Part shown: piece after piece, positions 1-8,957 of the stretch | How positions within the stretch are numbered: position 1 is the stretch's first letter | How the letters are laid out: every line of letters begins with the position of its first letter | Assembly (NCBI RefSeq): GCF_016587415.1 | Contig: NZ_BNJI01000001.1 | Coordinates: 969,501-1,033,500 of the forward strand | Origin: Ktedonobacter sp. SOSP1-85 | GTDB taxonomy: Bacteria; Chloroflexota; Ktedonobacteria; Ktedonobacterales; Ktedonobacteraceae | Direction: 5' to 3' | Length of the DNA stretch: 64,000 bases | The notes under the pieces: generated by a model | Database searches by the model: none | Told to the model about the DNA's origin: nothing | Seen by the model: only the letters and a program-made list of their open reading frames with translations | Position numbers and translations under genes: made by a program

Positions 1-1398
1 TGCTCACGCATCTATGTGGCCGTGAACAGGCTCTATGAGCAGAAGGAGTCGGAGCAGGGTATTGCCGCGATTCAGTTACGCCGCCAGGTGCTACACTCCA
101 TTGAACATGGCGATGAGCCAGAGGCTGGCCCCGACTACCCTGCGATGGCCGCTGATCTCTCGCACCAGATCGTGCAAGCCCATCTTAAGACCATGGGACG
201 CCTCAACATCTCCTATGATCTCCTGACCTGGGAGTCGGCGATTTTGCAGGCCGGACTCTGGCAGCATACCTTCAACTTCTTGCGCAAGCATAATCTGCTC
301 GAAAAGCCTGAGACTGGCCCCGCCGCTGGCTGCTGGATTCTCCCCTTTGGCGATGGGGAGAGCGATGGCGAGCGCATGAGCGATAAGATTCTGGTGCGTA
401 GCGATGGGACCGCGACCTACACCGCCAAGGATATCGCCAACCAGCTCTGGAAGTTTGGCATTACCGACGATCCCGAGTTCAACGTTCAGTTTCACTTCGT
501 GCCCTGGGGCACCCAGCATGATGGACGCCAGCTCTGGACCATGCGCACCCCCAAGGATGCCTTCAAACCTGAGCAAGAGAGTGATCCCAAACGCTTTGGC
601 CATGCCCAGCGCGTGGTCAACGTCATCGATGTGCGCCAGTCCTACCCACAGCAGGTTGTATACGAAAGCCTGCGCCGCTTAGGTTACACCGAGCAGGCCG
701 AGAACTCGAAGCACCTGGGCTACGAGGTCGTCACGCTTTCGGCCGCGACCGCCGCCAGCCTGGGCATCGATACCTCCGATGGCCGCGATTTCTACGCCAT
801 GTCGGGACGCAAAGGCATCGAGATCAAGGCCGATGACCTGATCAGCACAGCGGAACAGCGCATGCGCGAGGTTCGCCGCCAGGATGAACGCCCCGAGATC
901 GATGAGAAGACGGCCTCTGTGCTGGCAGCATCGGCGATTCGCTACTTTATGATTCGCTTCAACCTGCAACAGATCATCGCCCTGGATATAGACGAGGTGC
1001 TTCGCCCCAATGGCGATACCGGCGTCTATCTCCAGTACTCCTACGCACGCTCAAACAGCATCTTGCGCCGTTTGCAGGCATCTGGCTATACTATTCCTAC
1101 CAGGCTGAATGGTCTACCAGAACAGCTTGAGCAGAGCGAGTGGGAACTGTTGCGGCATATTGATGCCTACCCACGCCGCCTGGCGGAGGCAGCTGAGCAG
1201 ATGTCGGCCTCGGCACTAGCCACATATGCCTACGACCTGGCAGCTCATATCAGCGATTTCTACGAACATACGCCTCCAATCGTGAAAGAAGAGAACGAAC
1301 AGATGAAGGCCTTCCGCGCCCTGCTCGTTCAAGCCACGGTTCAAACAATGAATAATGTCCTGCGCATTCTAGGTTTTGAACCCCTGGAGCGCATCTAG
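1..1398 (+). CDS. argS: Arginyl-tRNA synthetase, C-terminal part (5' end outside window)
   Basis: The frame is open from base 1, so the gene is truncated by the window edge. The product charges tRNA-Arg with arginine in the cytoplasm. Visible family features are the SDGTATYTAKDIA stretch of the class I catalytic core, the KMSKS-equivalent region MSGRKGIEIKADDL, and a C-terminal DALR anticodon-binding domain containing YLQYSYARSNSILRR. The C-terminus ends LRILGFEPLERI, typical of the family. It is followed after 21 nt by the next gene on the same strand, so co-transcription is likely. Identification is firm; the N-terminal HIGH motif lies outside the window. Confidence 0.93.
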   Translation, partial: CSRIYVAVNRLYEQKESEQGIAAIQLRRQVLHSIEHGDEPEAGPDYPAMAADLSHQIVQAHLKTMGRLNISYDLLTWESAILQAGLWQHTFNFLRKHNLLEKPETGPAAGCWILPFGDGESDGERMSDKILVRSDGTATYTAKDIANQLWKFGITDDPEFNVQFHFVPWGTQHDGRQLWTMRTPKDAFKPEQESDPKRFGHAQRVVNVIDVRQSYPQQVVYESLRRLGYTEQAENSKHLGYEVVTLSAATAASLGIDTSDGRDFYAMSGRKGIEIKADDLISTAEQRMREVRRQDERPEIDEKTASVLAASAIRYFMIRFNLQQIIALDIDEVLRPNGDTGVYLQYSYARSNSILRRLQASGYTIPTRLNGLPEQLEQSEWELLRHIDAYPRRLAEAAEQMSASALATYAYDLAAHISDFYEHTPPIVKEENEQMKAFRALLVQATVQTMNNVLRILGFEPLERI

Positions 1399-1419
1399 AC
1401 ACCACTGCGGAGAGTTACC

Positions 1420-1989
1420 GTGAAACGTTCTGTTTTATGGTCCCATCTCGGTCAGCCCGGTCTTGAGCACCTCTTCCTCCATGCCCGTGAAGAGGAGGTG
1501 CTCGCCGATGGACAGGCCATTACCATGGAACAAGGGATGCCCCTACGCGCCCACTATGTTGTCCGTTGTAACTCCGACTGGCAAGTCACCCAGTTTGATA
1601 TCGATATTCTGGGGCGCCTGCAGGCTGACCTCCACTTGTGCGCCGATGGGAAAGGAAACTGGTTCTTTGCAGAAGGAGAACCCATTCCAGACCTGGCAGG
1701 CTGCGTCGATATCGACATCTCCATCTCCCCTTTTACCAATACGCTGCCCATTCGTCGCCTACAACTGGCAGTCGATGAGTCAAAGGAAATTCTGGTAGCG
1801 TATGTCGCCCTGCCTGACATGCAGGTCACACCTATTCGCCAGCGCTACACTTGTTTGAGCGATCTTCCAGGCGAGCGCGTCTACCGCTATGAGTCGCTGG
1901 ATAGCGAGTTCAGCACCGAGATTACGGTTGATGACGACGGCCTCGTCATTAACTATCCACATCTCTTTGAGCAGCTCACCGTCCGCTAA
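1420..1989 (+). CDS. Putative glycolipid-binding domain protein (DUF1089 fold)
   Basis: A 189-residue soluble protein with no signal peptide or membrane segment. The pattern of a central YVVRCNSDWQVTQFDIDI strand region, a DGKGNWF turn, then GCVDIDISISPFTNTLPIRRL is characteristic of the Glycolipid_bind family (PF06475), whose biochemical role is not settled. It starts 21 nt after argS, probably in the same transcript. A perfect 23-bp hairpin lies 31 nt downstream. Family assignment is from sequence pattern; function is unknown. Confidence 0.75.
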   Translation: MKRSVLWSHLGQPGLEHLFLHAREEEVLADGQAITMEQGMPLRAHYVVRCNSDWQVTQFDIDILGRLQADLHLCADGKGNWFFAEGEPIPDLAGCVDIDISISPFTNTLPIRRLQLAVDESKEILVAYVALPDMQVTPIRQRYTCLSDLPGERVYRYESLDSEFSTEITVDDDGLVINYPHLFEQLTVR

Positions 1990-2020
1990 TCACTATCACC
2001 AATCAGACGTCTTTTATTCA

Positions 2021-2079
2021 TGAGCGTAGTGAGTATCACATGATATGCTGAATGGTTCATGTGATACTCACTACGCTCA
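2021..2079. terminator. Long perfect hairpin, 23-bp stem
   Basis: Arms 2021-2043 and 2057-2079 are perfectly complementary with a 13-nt loop. It lies between the glycolipid-binding gene and the MazG-like gene, both on the plus strand. There is no strong U-tract directly after the stem, so it is either a factor-assisted terminator or an RNA-processing site. It is one of about fifteen such hairpins in the window. Confidence 0.6.
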
Positions 2080-2148
2080 CGCGGCATTCTCTACAAAATT
2101 TTTGTGGCAATCGTGGCAACCTCCACGTTGCCTTTGAGGGATCAAAAA

Positions 2149-2535
2149 ATGCAAGGCGAGACAACGAACTTTCCCAATGAGATGCATACCATCGAAGACT
2201 TCCAGGCCTTTCACCGTTGGCTGGACGCCCAGAAAGGCTTCGCGACTGACATCTTCTTAAATATGACGATGTTAAGTGGAGAGATTGGTGAAGTCGCCCA
2301 GGTACTGAAGCAGGTCTATTTCATGATCGATCCTGCCCACACGGATCAAGAAGTAAAAACACTTGAGGAGGCCCTGACTATCCATCGTGAAAACCTGGGC
2401 CAGGAGCTAGCCGATTGCCTGGCCTACATCTTTAAGCTGGCCAACTATACCGGCGTCGATCTACAACAGGCCTACCTGGAGAAAATGGCCAAGAATCTGC
2501 ATCGTACCTGGAAGTATCAAGCAGAGGAAGAATAA
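2149..2535 (+). CDS. MazG-like nucleotide pyrophosphohydrolase
   Basis: All-alpha NTP pyrophosphohydrolase of about 128 residues, expected to hydrolyse (d)NTPs or a modified nucleotide to the monophosphate and pyrophosphate. The metal-binding EXXE...EXXD pattern is visible as GEIGEV followed by GQELADCLAYIFKLAN. I chose the ATG at 2149 because GAGGG lies 8 nt upstream; an in-frame GTG at 2104 is possible but has no good ribosome-binding site. The stop codon forms the first base of the next hairpin. The substrate cannot be told from sequence. Confidence 0.8.
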   Translation: MQGETTNFPNEMHTIEDFQAFHRWLDAQKGFATDIFLNMTMLSGEIGEVAQVLKQVYFMIDPAHTDQEVKTLEEALTIHRENLGQELADCLAYIFKLANYTGVDLQQAYLEKMAKNLHRTWKYQAEEE

Positions 2536-2586
2536 GAGAATGGGCATGATTTGTGGACGAATGCCCACAAATCATGCCCATTCTCT
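2535..2586. terminator. Long perfect hairpin, 22-bp stem, between convergent genes
   Basis: Arms 2535-2556 and 2565-2586, loop of 8 nt. It begins at the last base of the MazG-like stop codon and separates that gene from convergent pyrF, so it can act on both strands. A palindromic tag AGCGCCGTAGGCGCT follows at 2597-2611, the same tag found beside several other long hairpins here. Confidence 0.65.
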
Positions 2587-2638
2587 CATTCTTGGAAGCG
2601 CCGTAGGCGCTCCCAGTCAGGCGTCAGAGCCGAAACAA

Positions 2639-3478
2639 CTAACCCTGCTTCTGGCGTGCGGCGTTGATCTGATCGCGTGTGCGCCGGGCCTCTGCCGCCG
2701 CGGACTGGGCGAAGTCCTCACCCTCGCTGGCGTAGAGGATAGCACGCGAAGAAGAGATAATCGCAAGCTCGCTCTGCGCATCCACACCCGCCTGGACCGC
2801 CGCCTCCAGGTCGCCTCCCTGGGCACCAATGCCAGGAATCAGGATCGGCATCTGGGGACAGATAGTGCGAATCTGACGCAGTTCCTCGGGATAGGTCGCC
2901 CCAACCACCAGCCCGCAGTTGCCCGCAGTATTCCAGGACTGCACGCGCTGGGCAACGACTTCATAGAGGGGGCGCAGTGTCCCGTTCTCATTCTGCACGC
3001 GCAGATCCTGAATGTCGCGCGCCCCTGGATTGGAGGTGCGACACAGCAGGAGGGTACCCTTGTCGCGATACTCCAGGAAAGGAGCCACGCTATCATAGCC
3101 CATATAGGGATTGACCGTCACAGCATCGCAACCATAGGTCTCAAAAAAGGTTTTCGCATATGCACGCGCGGTATTGCCGATATCGCCGCGCTTGGCATCC
3201 GCGATCACAGGAATATGCGCAGGTACAGCCTGGACTACTTCCTGGAACGCCTGGAGACCCGCCGGCCCCAGGACCTCGAAGAAGGCCAGGTTCGGCTTAA
3301 AGGCGCACGCATATGGGGCCGTCGCTGCGATAATATCCTGACAGAAACGCACAATCGCACTCATCACTGGCTCCTGGCGTAGCGAAGCAGGCAGACGTCC
3401 AGGCTCGGGATCCAGTCCAACACAGAGCAGGCTTTCCTGTCGGCGCGAGGCAGCGAGAAGTTTCTCGGCAAAGTTCAT
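2639..3478 (-). CDS. pyrF: Orotidine 5'-phosphate decarboxylase (type 2)
   Basis: Converts OMP to UMP, the last step of de novo UMP synthesis. The start at 3478 gives MNFAEKLL and has AGGGGA 7 nt upstream; the length of 279 residues fits the longer type 2 family. The catalytic Lys/Asp motif is visible as DAKRGDIGNT, and the phosphate-binding part as LIPGIGAQGGD followed by ISSSRAILYAS. It is the last gene of the minus-strand pyr operon, separated from pyrE by a gap that carries a TTGTAGGG palindromic repeat. Confidence 0.95.
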   Translation of the reverse strand: MNFAEKLLAASRRQESLLCVGLDPEPGRLPASLRQEPVMSAIVRFCQDIIAATAPYACAFKPNLAFFEVLGPAGLQAFQEVVQAVPAHIPVIADAKRGDIGNTARAYAKTFFETYGCDAVTVNPYMGYDSVAPFLEYRDKGTLLLCRTSNPGARDIQDLRVQNENGTLRPLYEVVAQRVQSWNTAGNCGLVVGATYPEELRQIRTICPQMPILIPGIGAQGGDLEAAVQAGVDAQSELAIISSSRAILYASEGEDFAQSAAAEARRTRDQINAARQKQG

Positions 3479-3521
3479 CTGTATGTCCCCTTTTATGAAA
3501 TAACCTGATCGGCGAATACTA

Positions 3522-3606
3522 TTGTAGGGCCCATGCTTGCATGGACTTGCTCCTACGAGATCCACACCCTCAGCGCTTGAAGTCCAAGCCAGCTTGGCCC
3601 CTACAA
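3522..3606. repeat. TTGTAGGG palindromic repeat, copy 1
   Basis: An 85-bp element bounded by TTGTAGGGCCCATGC on the left and GGCCCCTACAA on the right, with an internal CATGC..GCATG dyad. It sits between pyrE and pyrF and overlaps the last two codons of pyrE, so it supplies the pyrE stop. Related copies are at 33754-33855 and 52332-52452. No coding capacity; it looks like a small non-autonomous palindromic element. Confidence 0.7.
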
Positions 3607-4263
3607 CTTTTGTGCGTCGGCAGCTTGCTGTTTGGCCAGAAAGGTACGCCCTTTCCCCAGTTCGGTGTTGATCGGCACCCCGTCGCGGCAGAAGGGGCAC
3701 TCCTCGGCGGTATAGGTTTGCAGTGGGAGCTCGACTAGCGCATGAATAGGCACGCCTCCAACCTGTTCTGGCCCCACATTGCCACGATTGCACAGCACGC
3801 TCAAGCCAATCACGTTACCGCCATAGCGCCGCACCGCCTCAATCGTCTGGCGCGCCGAGCCACCTGTGGTCAAAATATCCTCTACCACCAGGACATTGCT
3901 ACCCTTAACAAACTTGTCGTAGCCGCGGCCAAAGAAAAATTGTTTATCCACGCCATCGGAACCCTTCTCCGCGAAAACCGCCAGGATCTCGCCCGAGGGC
4001 TTGCGCCGCGTCAAATGATAGGCCGTCCACTGCGAGAGAATTACCGCGCCAATTGTTGGACCCACCACCACGTCGATCTGCTCAGGATCATAGGGCTGTC
4101 CCATACGCTCGCAGAGCGACGAAATCAGCTCTGGTCTTAAATAGAGCGCATCTTTATTCACATACACCGAACTATGGCGCCCCGAACTATAGACAAAATG
4201 ACTATTTGTGATGATCGCGCCTGCCTGCTCAAAGAGTTCCATCAATGTTGCATCACTACTCAT
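3601..4263 (-). CDS. pyrE: Orotate phosphoribosyltransferase
   Basis: Joins orotate to PRPP to make OMP. The PRPP-binding motif VLVVEDILTTGGSA is clear. I set the start at 4263 (MSSDATLMELFEQAG), which has AAGGTGG 5 nt upstream and gives 220 residues; longer in-frame extensions run into a 27-bp hairpin and are unlikely. A CPFCRDG stretch near the C-terminus gives a Cys pair seen in the longer OPRT subfamily. The stop codon lies inside the TTGTAGGG repeat, so the final Leu and stop come from that element. Confidence 0.94.
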   Translation of the reverse strand: MSSDATLMELFEQAGAIITNSHFVYSSGRHSSVYVNKDALYLRPELISSLCERMGQPYDPEQIDVVVGPTIGAVILSQWTAYHLTRRKPSGEILAVFAEKGSDGVDKQFFFGRGYDKFVKGSNVLVVEDILTTGGSARQTIEAVRRYGGNVIGLSVLCNRGNVGPEQVGGVPIHALVELPLQTYTAEECPFCRDGVPINTELGKGRTFLAKQQAADAQKL

Positions 4264-4320
4264 ATTTTCCACCTTCTCATTCTGGTTCTTAAGCGACCTC
4301 TCGCGCCTGCGGCGCTCGCT

Positions 4321-4377
4321 TAGGTGGTGTGGTGGGCTGTGGCTGCCGCAGGCAGCCACAGCCCACCACACCACCTA
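4321..4377. terminator. Long perfect hairpin, 27-bp stem, 3-nt loop, inside the pyr operon
   Basis: Arms 4321-4347 and 4351-4377 pair perfectly. It lies 58 nt upstream of the pyrE start, inside what otherwise looks like one operon, so it may separate pyrEF from carB or mark an RNA processing point. The conserved tag (minus strand GAGCGCCGCAGGCGCGA) lies directly beside it at about 4302-4318. Confidence 0.6.
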
Positions 4378-4389
4378 TACTCATAGGAA

Positions 4390-4519
4390 GGGGAGCAACG
4401 ACTGTGTGGCTAAGCTTCTGGCCGATGCTGCTGAAGCATATGTCTACATACCATGGTACCATCATATGTAGACGCGTGCTTCAGTAGCGTCGGGCCGCAA
4501 CACACAATCGCTACTCCCC
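4390..4519. repeat. Large imperfect palindrome between carB and pyrE
   Basis: Two arms of about 55-61 nt run inward from GGGGAG (4390) and CTCCCC (4519) to a centre near 4452-4466 that contains CCATGGTACC. The arms share GACTGTGTG/CACACAATC, GGCC, GCTGAAGCA/TGCTTCAG and GTCTACATA/TATGTAGAC. Differences are mostly transitions plus a 6-nt insertion in the left arm. Together with the hairpin at 4321 it fills the carB-pyrE gap; no gene is visible there. Confidence 0.6.
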
Positions 4520-4556
4520 ATCATCTACGGCTATGAGACTCTCTCAGGCTAGAATA

Positions 4557-7500
4557 CTAGCTCTGAGTCACAGCCTCATCAACCGTGTACTCATTCCAGG
4601 ACTTGATCGGAATCGTCTCCAGCTGCTTCTGCGTGATAGCTCGCGCGAAGAGACGCGCCTGCTTGACCTTTGTAAAGAGCGGGATATTATGATCGATCGC
4701 GTGGCGGCGCATCGCGTAGTCATCGTCGATATCCTTCATGATATGGCGATCCACGATGTTGATGGCCAGGTCGATCTTGTTCTCCCGGAAGTAGGTCAGA
4801 ACACTGGGCTCTTGCTGCTCATGTAACTTGTAAAGCCTGGTTGCCTCGATGCCGTTGGTATGCAAGAAGGCTGTGGTCTTCTCTGTCGCGTACAGGGGAA
4901 TTCCCAGGGTCGCGAACAGGCGCGCACTTTCGAGGAACTTGGCCTTCTTATCGTCACCACCCAGGCTGATAAAGATGCCCTTCTGCGGCACATGCCCGCC
5001 GGTGGCGATGATCGCCTTCAGGTAGGCCTCCTCCAGGTCGTCACCAAAGCAGGCCACCTCACCAGTGGAAGCCATTTCGACGCGCAGGATGGGGTCTGCC
5101 CCAGTCAGGCGCGAGAAGGAGAACTGCGGCGCCTTTACCGCGACGAAGGACGGGCGAGGCATGCTGACGTCAGGAATAGATTCCTGGAAGAGAGCGTCGA
5201 CGAATAGCTCAATCATGTTGATACCAGTCACCTTCGAGATGAAGGGGAAGGTGCGCGAGGCACGCAGATTGGCCTCGATGACATAGACCTCGTTATCCTT
5301 GGCCAGGAACTGGATGTTAAAGGGACCCGTGATCTGTAAGGCTTTGGCAATGGCGCGCCCAACCTTCTCGATACGTGCTTTGGTCTCCTCATTGATCGTT
5401 TGTGGTGGCAACACGATGGTTGCATCGCCAGAGTGTACGCCCGCGTTCTCAACATGCTCAGAGATGACGAAGGCTTTGACCTCGCCCCGCTGCGCGACGG
5501 CGTCCAGCTCAATCTCCTTGACCTTCTGGAAGAACCTGCTCACGGTCACAGGATACTCACGCGAGACAGCGACGGCCTCGCCTACATAGCGCTCCAGTTG
5601 CTCCTGATTATAGCAGACGTTCATAGCGCTGCCCGAGAGCACATAGGAGGGGCGAACCAGGACGGGATAGCCAACACCCTCCACAAAGGAGCGGAGCTCT
5701 TCGAGGCTGCTGAATGATGCCCACTCCGGCTGGCGAATCCCCAGTGTGTCCAGCAGGTATGAAAACTTGTTGCGGTTCTCAGCCCCATCGATATTCTCGG
5801 CGCTGGTGCCCAGAATCGAGAAGCCGTAGCGATGTAGCGCCTGTACGCGGTTGTTTGGCGTCTGCCCGCCTACTGAGACAATGATGCCATGGGGCGACTC
5901 GAACTCGCAGATGTCAGCGATACGCTCAAAGGTCAGCTCTTCAAAGTAGAGACGATCCGAGGTATCATAGTCGGTCGAGACGGTTTCGGGATTACAATTA
6001 ATCACGATGGATTGTTTCTGGTACTTCTTGAGCGCATCGACGGCGCTTACCGAGGTCCAGTCAAACTCGACCGAGGAGCCGATGCGGTAGGGGCCAGATC
6101 CCAGCACCACGACACCATTGTGGCCCAGGGCCTGAATGTCATTATGCTGCGCATTGTAGGTCATGTAGAGATAGTTTGTCTCCGAAGGGAACTCGCCCGC
6201 CAGAGTATCAATCTGGAGGATCGCAGGCACAATACCGTACTGCTTACGCAGTTCACGAATCTCCAGCCCTGCCTTGCCAACCATTTGCCCAATGCGTTTA
6301 TCTGAGATACCCAGTTGCTTCAGGCGGCGCAGCATCTCCGCGGAGAGATCATGCGTCTGGCGTAGGGTCTCCTCATGCGAGAGAATGTTCCAGATGCGCG
6401 TCAGGAACCAATGGTCGATACCAGTGATATCATGGATCTGCTCAATGGAGTAGCCATGGCGCATGGCGAACGGCAAGGCAAACATGCGCTTATGCGTGGG
6501 CTGGTGCAGGAACTGCTGGAGCACCTCTTCCGTCGAGGTAGAGCTGGCGAAAGGTTGCTCGGCGGTCGCGCCCTCCAGCTCCAGGTCCAGCATGCGAATG
6601 GCCTTCTGATAGGCCTCTTCAAAGGTGCGCCCAATACCCATGACCTCACCCACCGACTTCATGCCGGTGCCGATGGTCCAACTAACGCCCTTGAACTTCT
6701 CCAGGTCCCAACGTGGAATTTTGACCACGACATAGTCCAGGCTCGGCTCAAAACAGGCCTGGGTCACACCTGTGACTTTGTTCGTCAGCTCGGTGAGGGC
6801 GTAACCCAGCGCCAGCTTCGCCGCGACATAAGCCAGGGGATACCCGGTCGCCTTACTCGCCAGGGCGGAGCTGCGCGAGAGGCGCGCATTGACCTCGATC
6901 ACGTAGTATTGCGAGGTTTGGGGATCTAGAGCGTACTGTACATTGCACTCACCCACGATACCCAGGCTACGCACAATCTTGATCGCCGCCGCACGCAGCG
7001 TATGATACTCGCTGTTCGTCAGCGTCTGACTGGGAGCGATAACCACCGACTCGCCGGTATGAATGCCCAACGGGTCCATGTTCTCCATATTACAGACGGT
7101 GATGCAGTTATCAAAGGCGTCGCGCACGACTTCGTACTCGACCTCTTTAAAGTGATGCAGATACTGCTCAACCAGGACCTGGGGCGCAAACGCCAGCGCA
7201 CCATCCACAATCTGGCGCAGTTCGTCTTCGCTATGCGCGATACCAGATCCCTGTCCACCCAGAGCATACCCGGCACGGACCATCAGCGGGAAGCCAAGTT
7301 CATGCCCGATGCGCAAGGCCTCGTCCAGCGTCTCAGCGACATGGCTCTGGGGCGTGGAAATATTGATCGAGCGGAGATGTTGCGCGAACTCCTCGCGATC
7401 CTCGGTCAGGATAATCGCCGAGACCGGTGTGCCCAGGATCTGCACCCCGTATTTCTCCAGCGCACCGCTCTGGTGGAGCGCGATACCACAGTTGAGCGCG

Positions 7501-7772
7501 GTCTGGCCGCCAAAGGAGAGCAGAATGCCATCGGGGCGTTCTTTTTCAATGATTTTTTCGACAAAGAATGGCGTCACGGGCAGGAAATACACCTGGTCAG
7601 CCATTTGCTTCGAGGTCTGAATGGTTGCGATATTTGGGTTGATGAGGACCGTTGAAATGCCTTCCTCTTGAAGAGCTTTGAGGGCCTGAGAGCCGGAGTA
7701 GTCAAACTCTCCGGCTTGTCCAATCTTGAGCGCACCCGCTCCCAACACCAACACTTTCTTTAGCGACTTCAC
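4557..7772 (-). CDS. carB: Carbamoyl-phosphate synthase large subunit
   Basis: Makes carbamoyl phosphate from bicarbonate, ammonia passed from CarA, and 2 ATP. At 1071 residues it is full length. Both ATP-grasp halves are present: the N-terminal GAGALKIGQAGEFDYSG, and the second half with GSGPYRIGSSVEFDW. The C-terminal allosteric domain contains FISLGGDDKK. It starts with GTG at 7772, directly abutting the carA stop codon, so translation is probably coupled. Confidence 0.97.
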   Translation of the reverse strand: MKSLKKVLVLGAGALKIGQAGEFDYSGSQALKALQEEGISTVLINPNIATIQTSKQMADQVYFLPVTPFFVEKIIEKERPDGILLSFGGQTALNCGIALHQSGALEKYGVQILGTPVSAIILTEDREEFAQHLRSINISTPQSHVAETLDEALRIGHELGFPLMVRAGYALGGQGSGIAHSEDELRQIVDGALAFAPQVLVEQYLHHFKEVEYEVVRDAFDNCITVCNMENMDPLGIHTGESVVIAPSQTLTNSEYHTLRAAAIKIVRSLGIVGECNVQYALDPQTSQYYVIEVNARLSRSSALASKATGYPLAYVAAKLALGYALTELTNKVTGVTQACFEPSLDYVVVKIPRWDLEKFKGVSWTIGTGMKSVGEVMGIGRTFEEAYQKAIRMLDLELEGATAEQPFASSTSTEEVLQQFLHQPTHKRMFALPFAMRHGYSIEQIHDITGIDHWFLTRIWNILSHEETLRQTHDLSAEMLRRLKQLGISDKRIGQMVGKAGLEIRELRKQYGIVPAILQIDTLAGEFPSETNYLYMTYNAQHNDIQALGHNGVVVLGSGPYRIGSSVEFDWTSVSAVDALKKYQKQSIVINCNPETVSTDYDTSDRLYFEELTFERIADICEFESPHGIIVSVGGQTPNNRVQALHRYGFSILGTSAENIDGAENRNKFSYLLDTLGIRQPEWASFSSLEELRSFVEGVGYPVLVRPSYVLSGSAMNVCYNQEQLERYVGEAVAVSREYPVTVSRFFQKVKEIELDAVAQRGEVKAFVISEHVENAGVHSGDATIVLPPQTINEETKARIEKVGRAIAKALQITGPFNIQFLAKDNEVYVIEANLRASRTFPFISKVTGINMIELFVDALFQESIPDVSMPRPSFVAVKAPQFSFSRLTGADPILRVEMASTGEVACFGDDLEEAYLKAIIATGGHVPQKGIFISLGGDDKKAKFLESARLFATLGIPLYATEKTTAFLHTNGIEATRLYKLHEQQEPSVLTYFRENKIDLAINIVDRHIMKDIDDDYAMRRHAIDHNIPLFTKVKQARLFARAITQKQLETIPIKSWNEYTVDEAVTQS

Positions 7773-8912
7773 TTAGATCAATGCCCCCTTTGCCTCGTAT
7801 ACCTTCTCCAGGAAGAGATCAAACAGCCACTCAGTATCCATGGGTCCCGGTGTAGACTCGGGATGGAACTGGACCGAGAAGAACGGAAGTGAGCGATGGC
7901 GCATGCCTTCATTGGTATTATCATTCGCGTTGATAAACCAGGGTTCAAACCCTTCTGGAACCGTGCCTACCGCGAACCCATGATTCTGCGTGGTAATGTA
8001 GCAGCGCTTCTCACCAGCAAGCAGGCAGGGCTGATTCTGACTGCGATGGCCAAACTTCAGCTTGTAGGTATCGCCACCCGCGGCCAGGGCCAGCAACTGG
8101 TGTCCCAGACAGATACCCATAATTGGAATTTCGTGCTCCATCGCGACACGCAGCGTCTGAATGGTTTTCTCAGCCATTTTGGGATTGCCCGGACCATTGG
8201 AGACCAGGATGCCATCAAAGTCGAAGGGCCTGTCGTCCGCGAAGAGATCGTAATCCCAGGGCACCTCTACTACGCGTACACCTCGCGCCACCAGGCTGCG
8301 GATGATATTGTGCTTGGCGCCACAATCGATAAGGGCGATAGTGGTCTCGCCTGAGCCATACTCACGCACCTCGCTGGTAGAGACACGCGCGACCAGGTTA
8401 TCGATATAAGGATTATGAAAAGGAATATCTTCGTCAAAGATAATCGTTGCCAGCATCGTGCCATGCTTACGAATATGTTGGGTCAGCAGGCGAGTATCCT
8501 TGATCTCCAGTGCGGGAATTTTCTCGCGCTTCAGCCAGGTGCTCAAATCCATGGTGCTCTCGAAGTGAGAGGGCGTCGGGATATAGTTTGAGACAATCAG
8601 CCCGGCCGCGTGGATACGATCACCCTCCCAGCGCTCGGCATCGGGCACCCCATAATTGCCAATAATTGGATATGTCATTGTGAGAATCTCGCCTGTGTAC
8701 GAGGGATCGGTCAGGGCTTCTGGATAGCCCACCATCCCGGTGCAGAAAACCACCTCACCGGCGGTCGCCTGCTCGTAGCCAAAGGAGAGGCCCTCGAAAC
8801 GCGTTCCATCTTCTAATAACAAGACGCCTTTACGAGTCGTTGCCGAAAACGCCAAACTCTCCTCCACAACATCTTTTAGTAGCTTATTAGCAGTGTCAAT
8901 TTGCAGCATCAT
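7773..8912 (-). CDS. carA: Carbamoyl-phosphate synthase small (glutaminase) subunit
   Basis: Class I amidotransferase that releases ammonia from glutamine for CarB. The nucleophile elbow GICLGHQLLALAAGG carries the catalytic Cys, and HPESTPGP carries the catalytic His/Glu pair. The N-terminal half (LLLEDGTRFEG, EVVFCTGMVGYPEALTDPSY) is typical. The ATG at 8912 has GGAAGGA 6 nt upstream; a second ATG follows directly. It lies 45 nt downstream of pyrB and abuts carB. Confidence 0.97.
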   Translation of the reverse strand: MMLQIDTANKLLKDVVEESLAFSATTRKGVLLLEDGTRFEGLSFGYEQATAGEVVFCTGMVGYPEALTDPSYTGEILTMTYPIIGNYGVPDAERWEGDRIHAAGLIVSNYIPTPSHFESTMDLSTWLKREKIPALEIKDTRLLTQHIRKHGTMLATIIFDEDIPFHNPYIDNLVARVSTSEVREYGSGETTIALIDCGAKHNIIRSLVARGVRVVEVPWDYDLFADDRPFDFDGILVSNGPGNPKMAEKTIQTLRVAMEHEIPIMGICLGHQLLALAAGGDTYKLKFGHRSQNQPCLLAGEKRCYITTQNHGFAVGTVPEGFEPWFINANDNTNEGMRHRSLPFFSVQFHPESTPGPMDTEWLFDLFLEKVYEAKGALI

Positions 8913-8957
8913 TGGGTATCCTTCCAGAGTCAGTGTAACTAGTAAGAGTTCCCACGC

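Noticed and set aside
2540..3382. Long plus-strand reading frame of 280 codons opposite pyrF
   Set aside because: It lies antisense to a clearly conserved pyrF and has no family features or ribosome-binding site.
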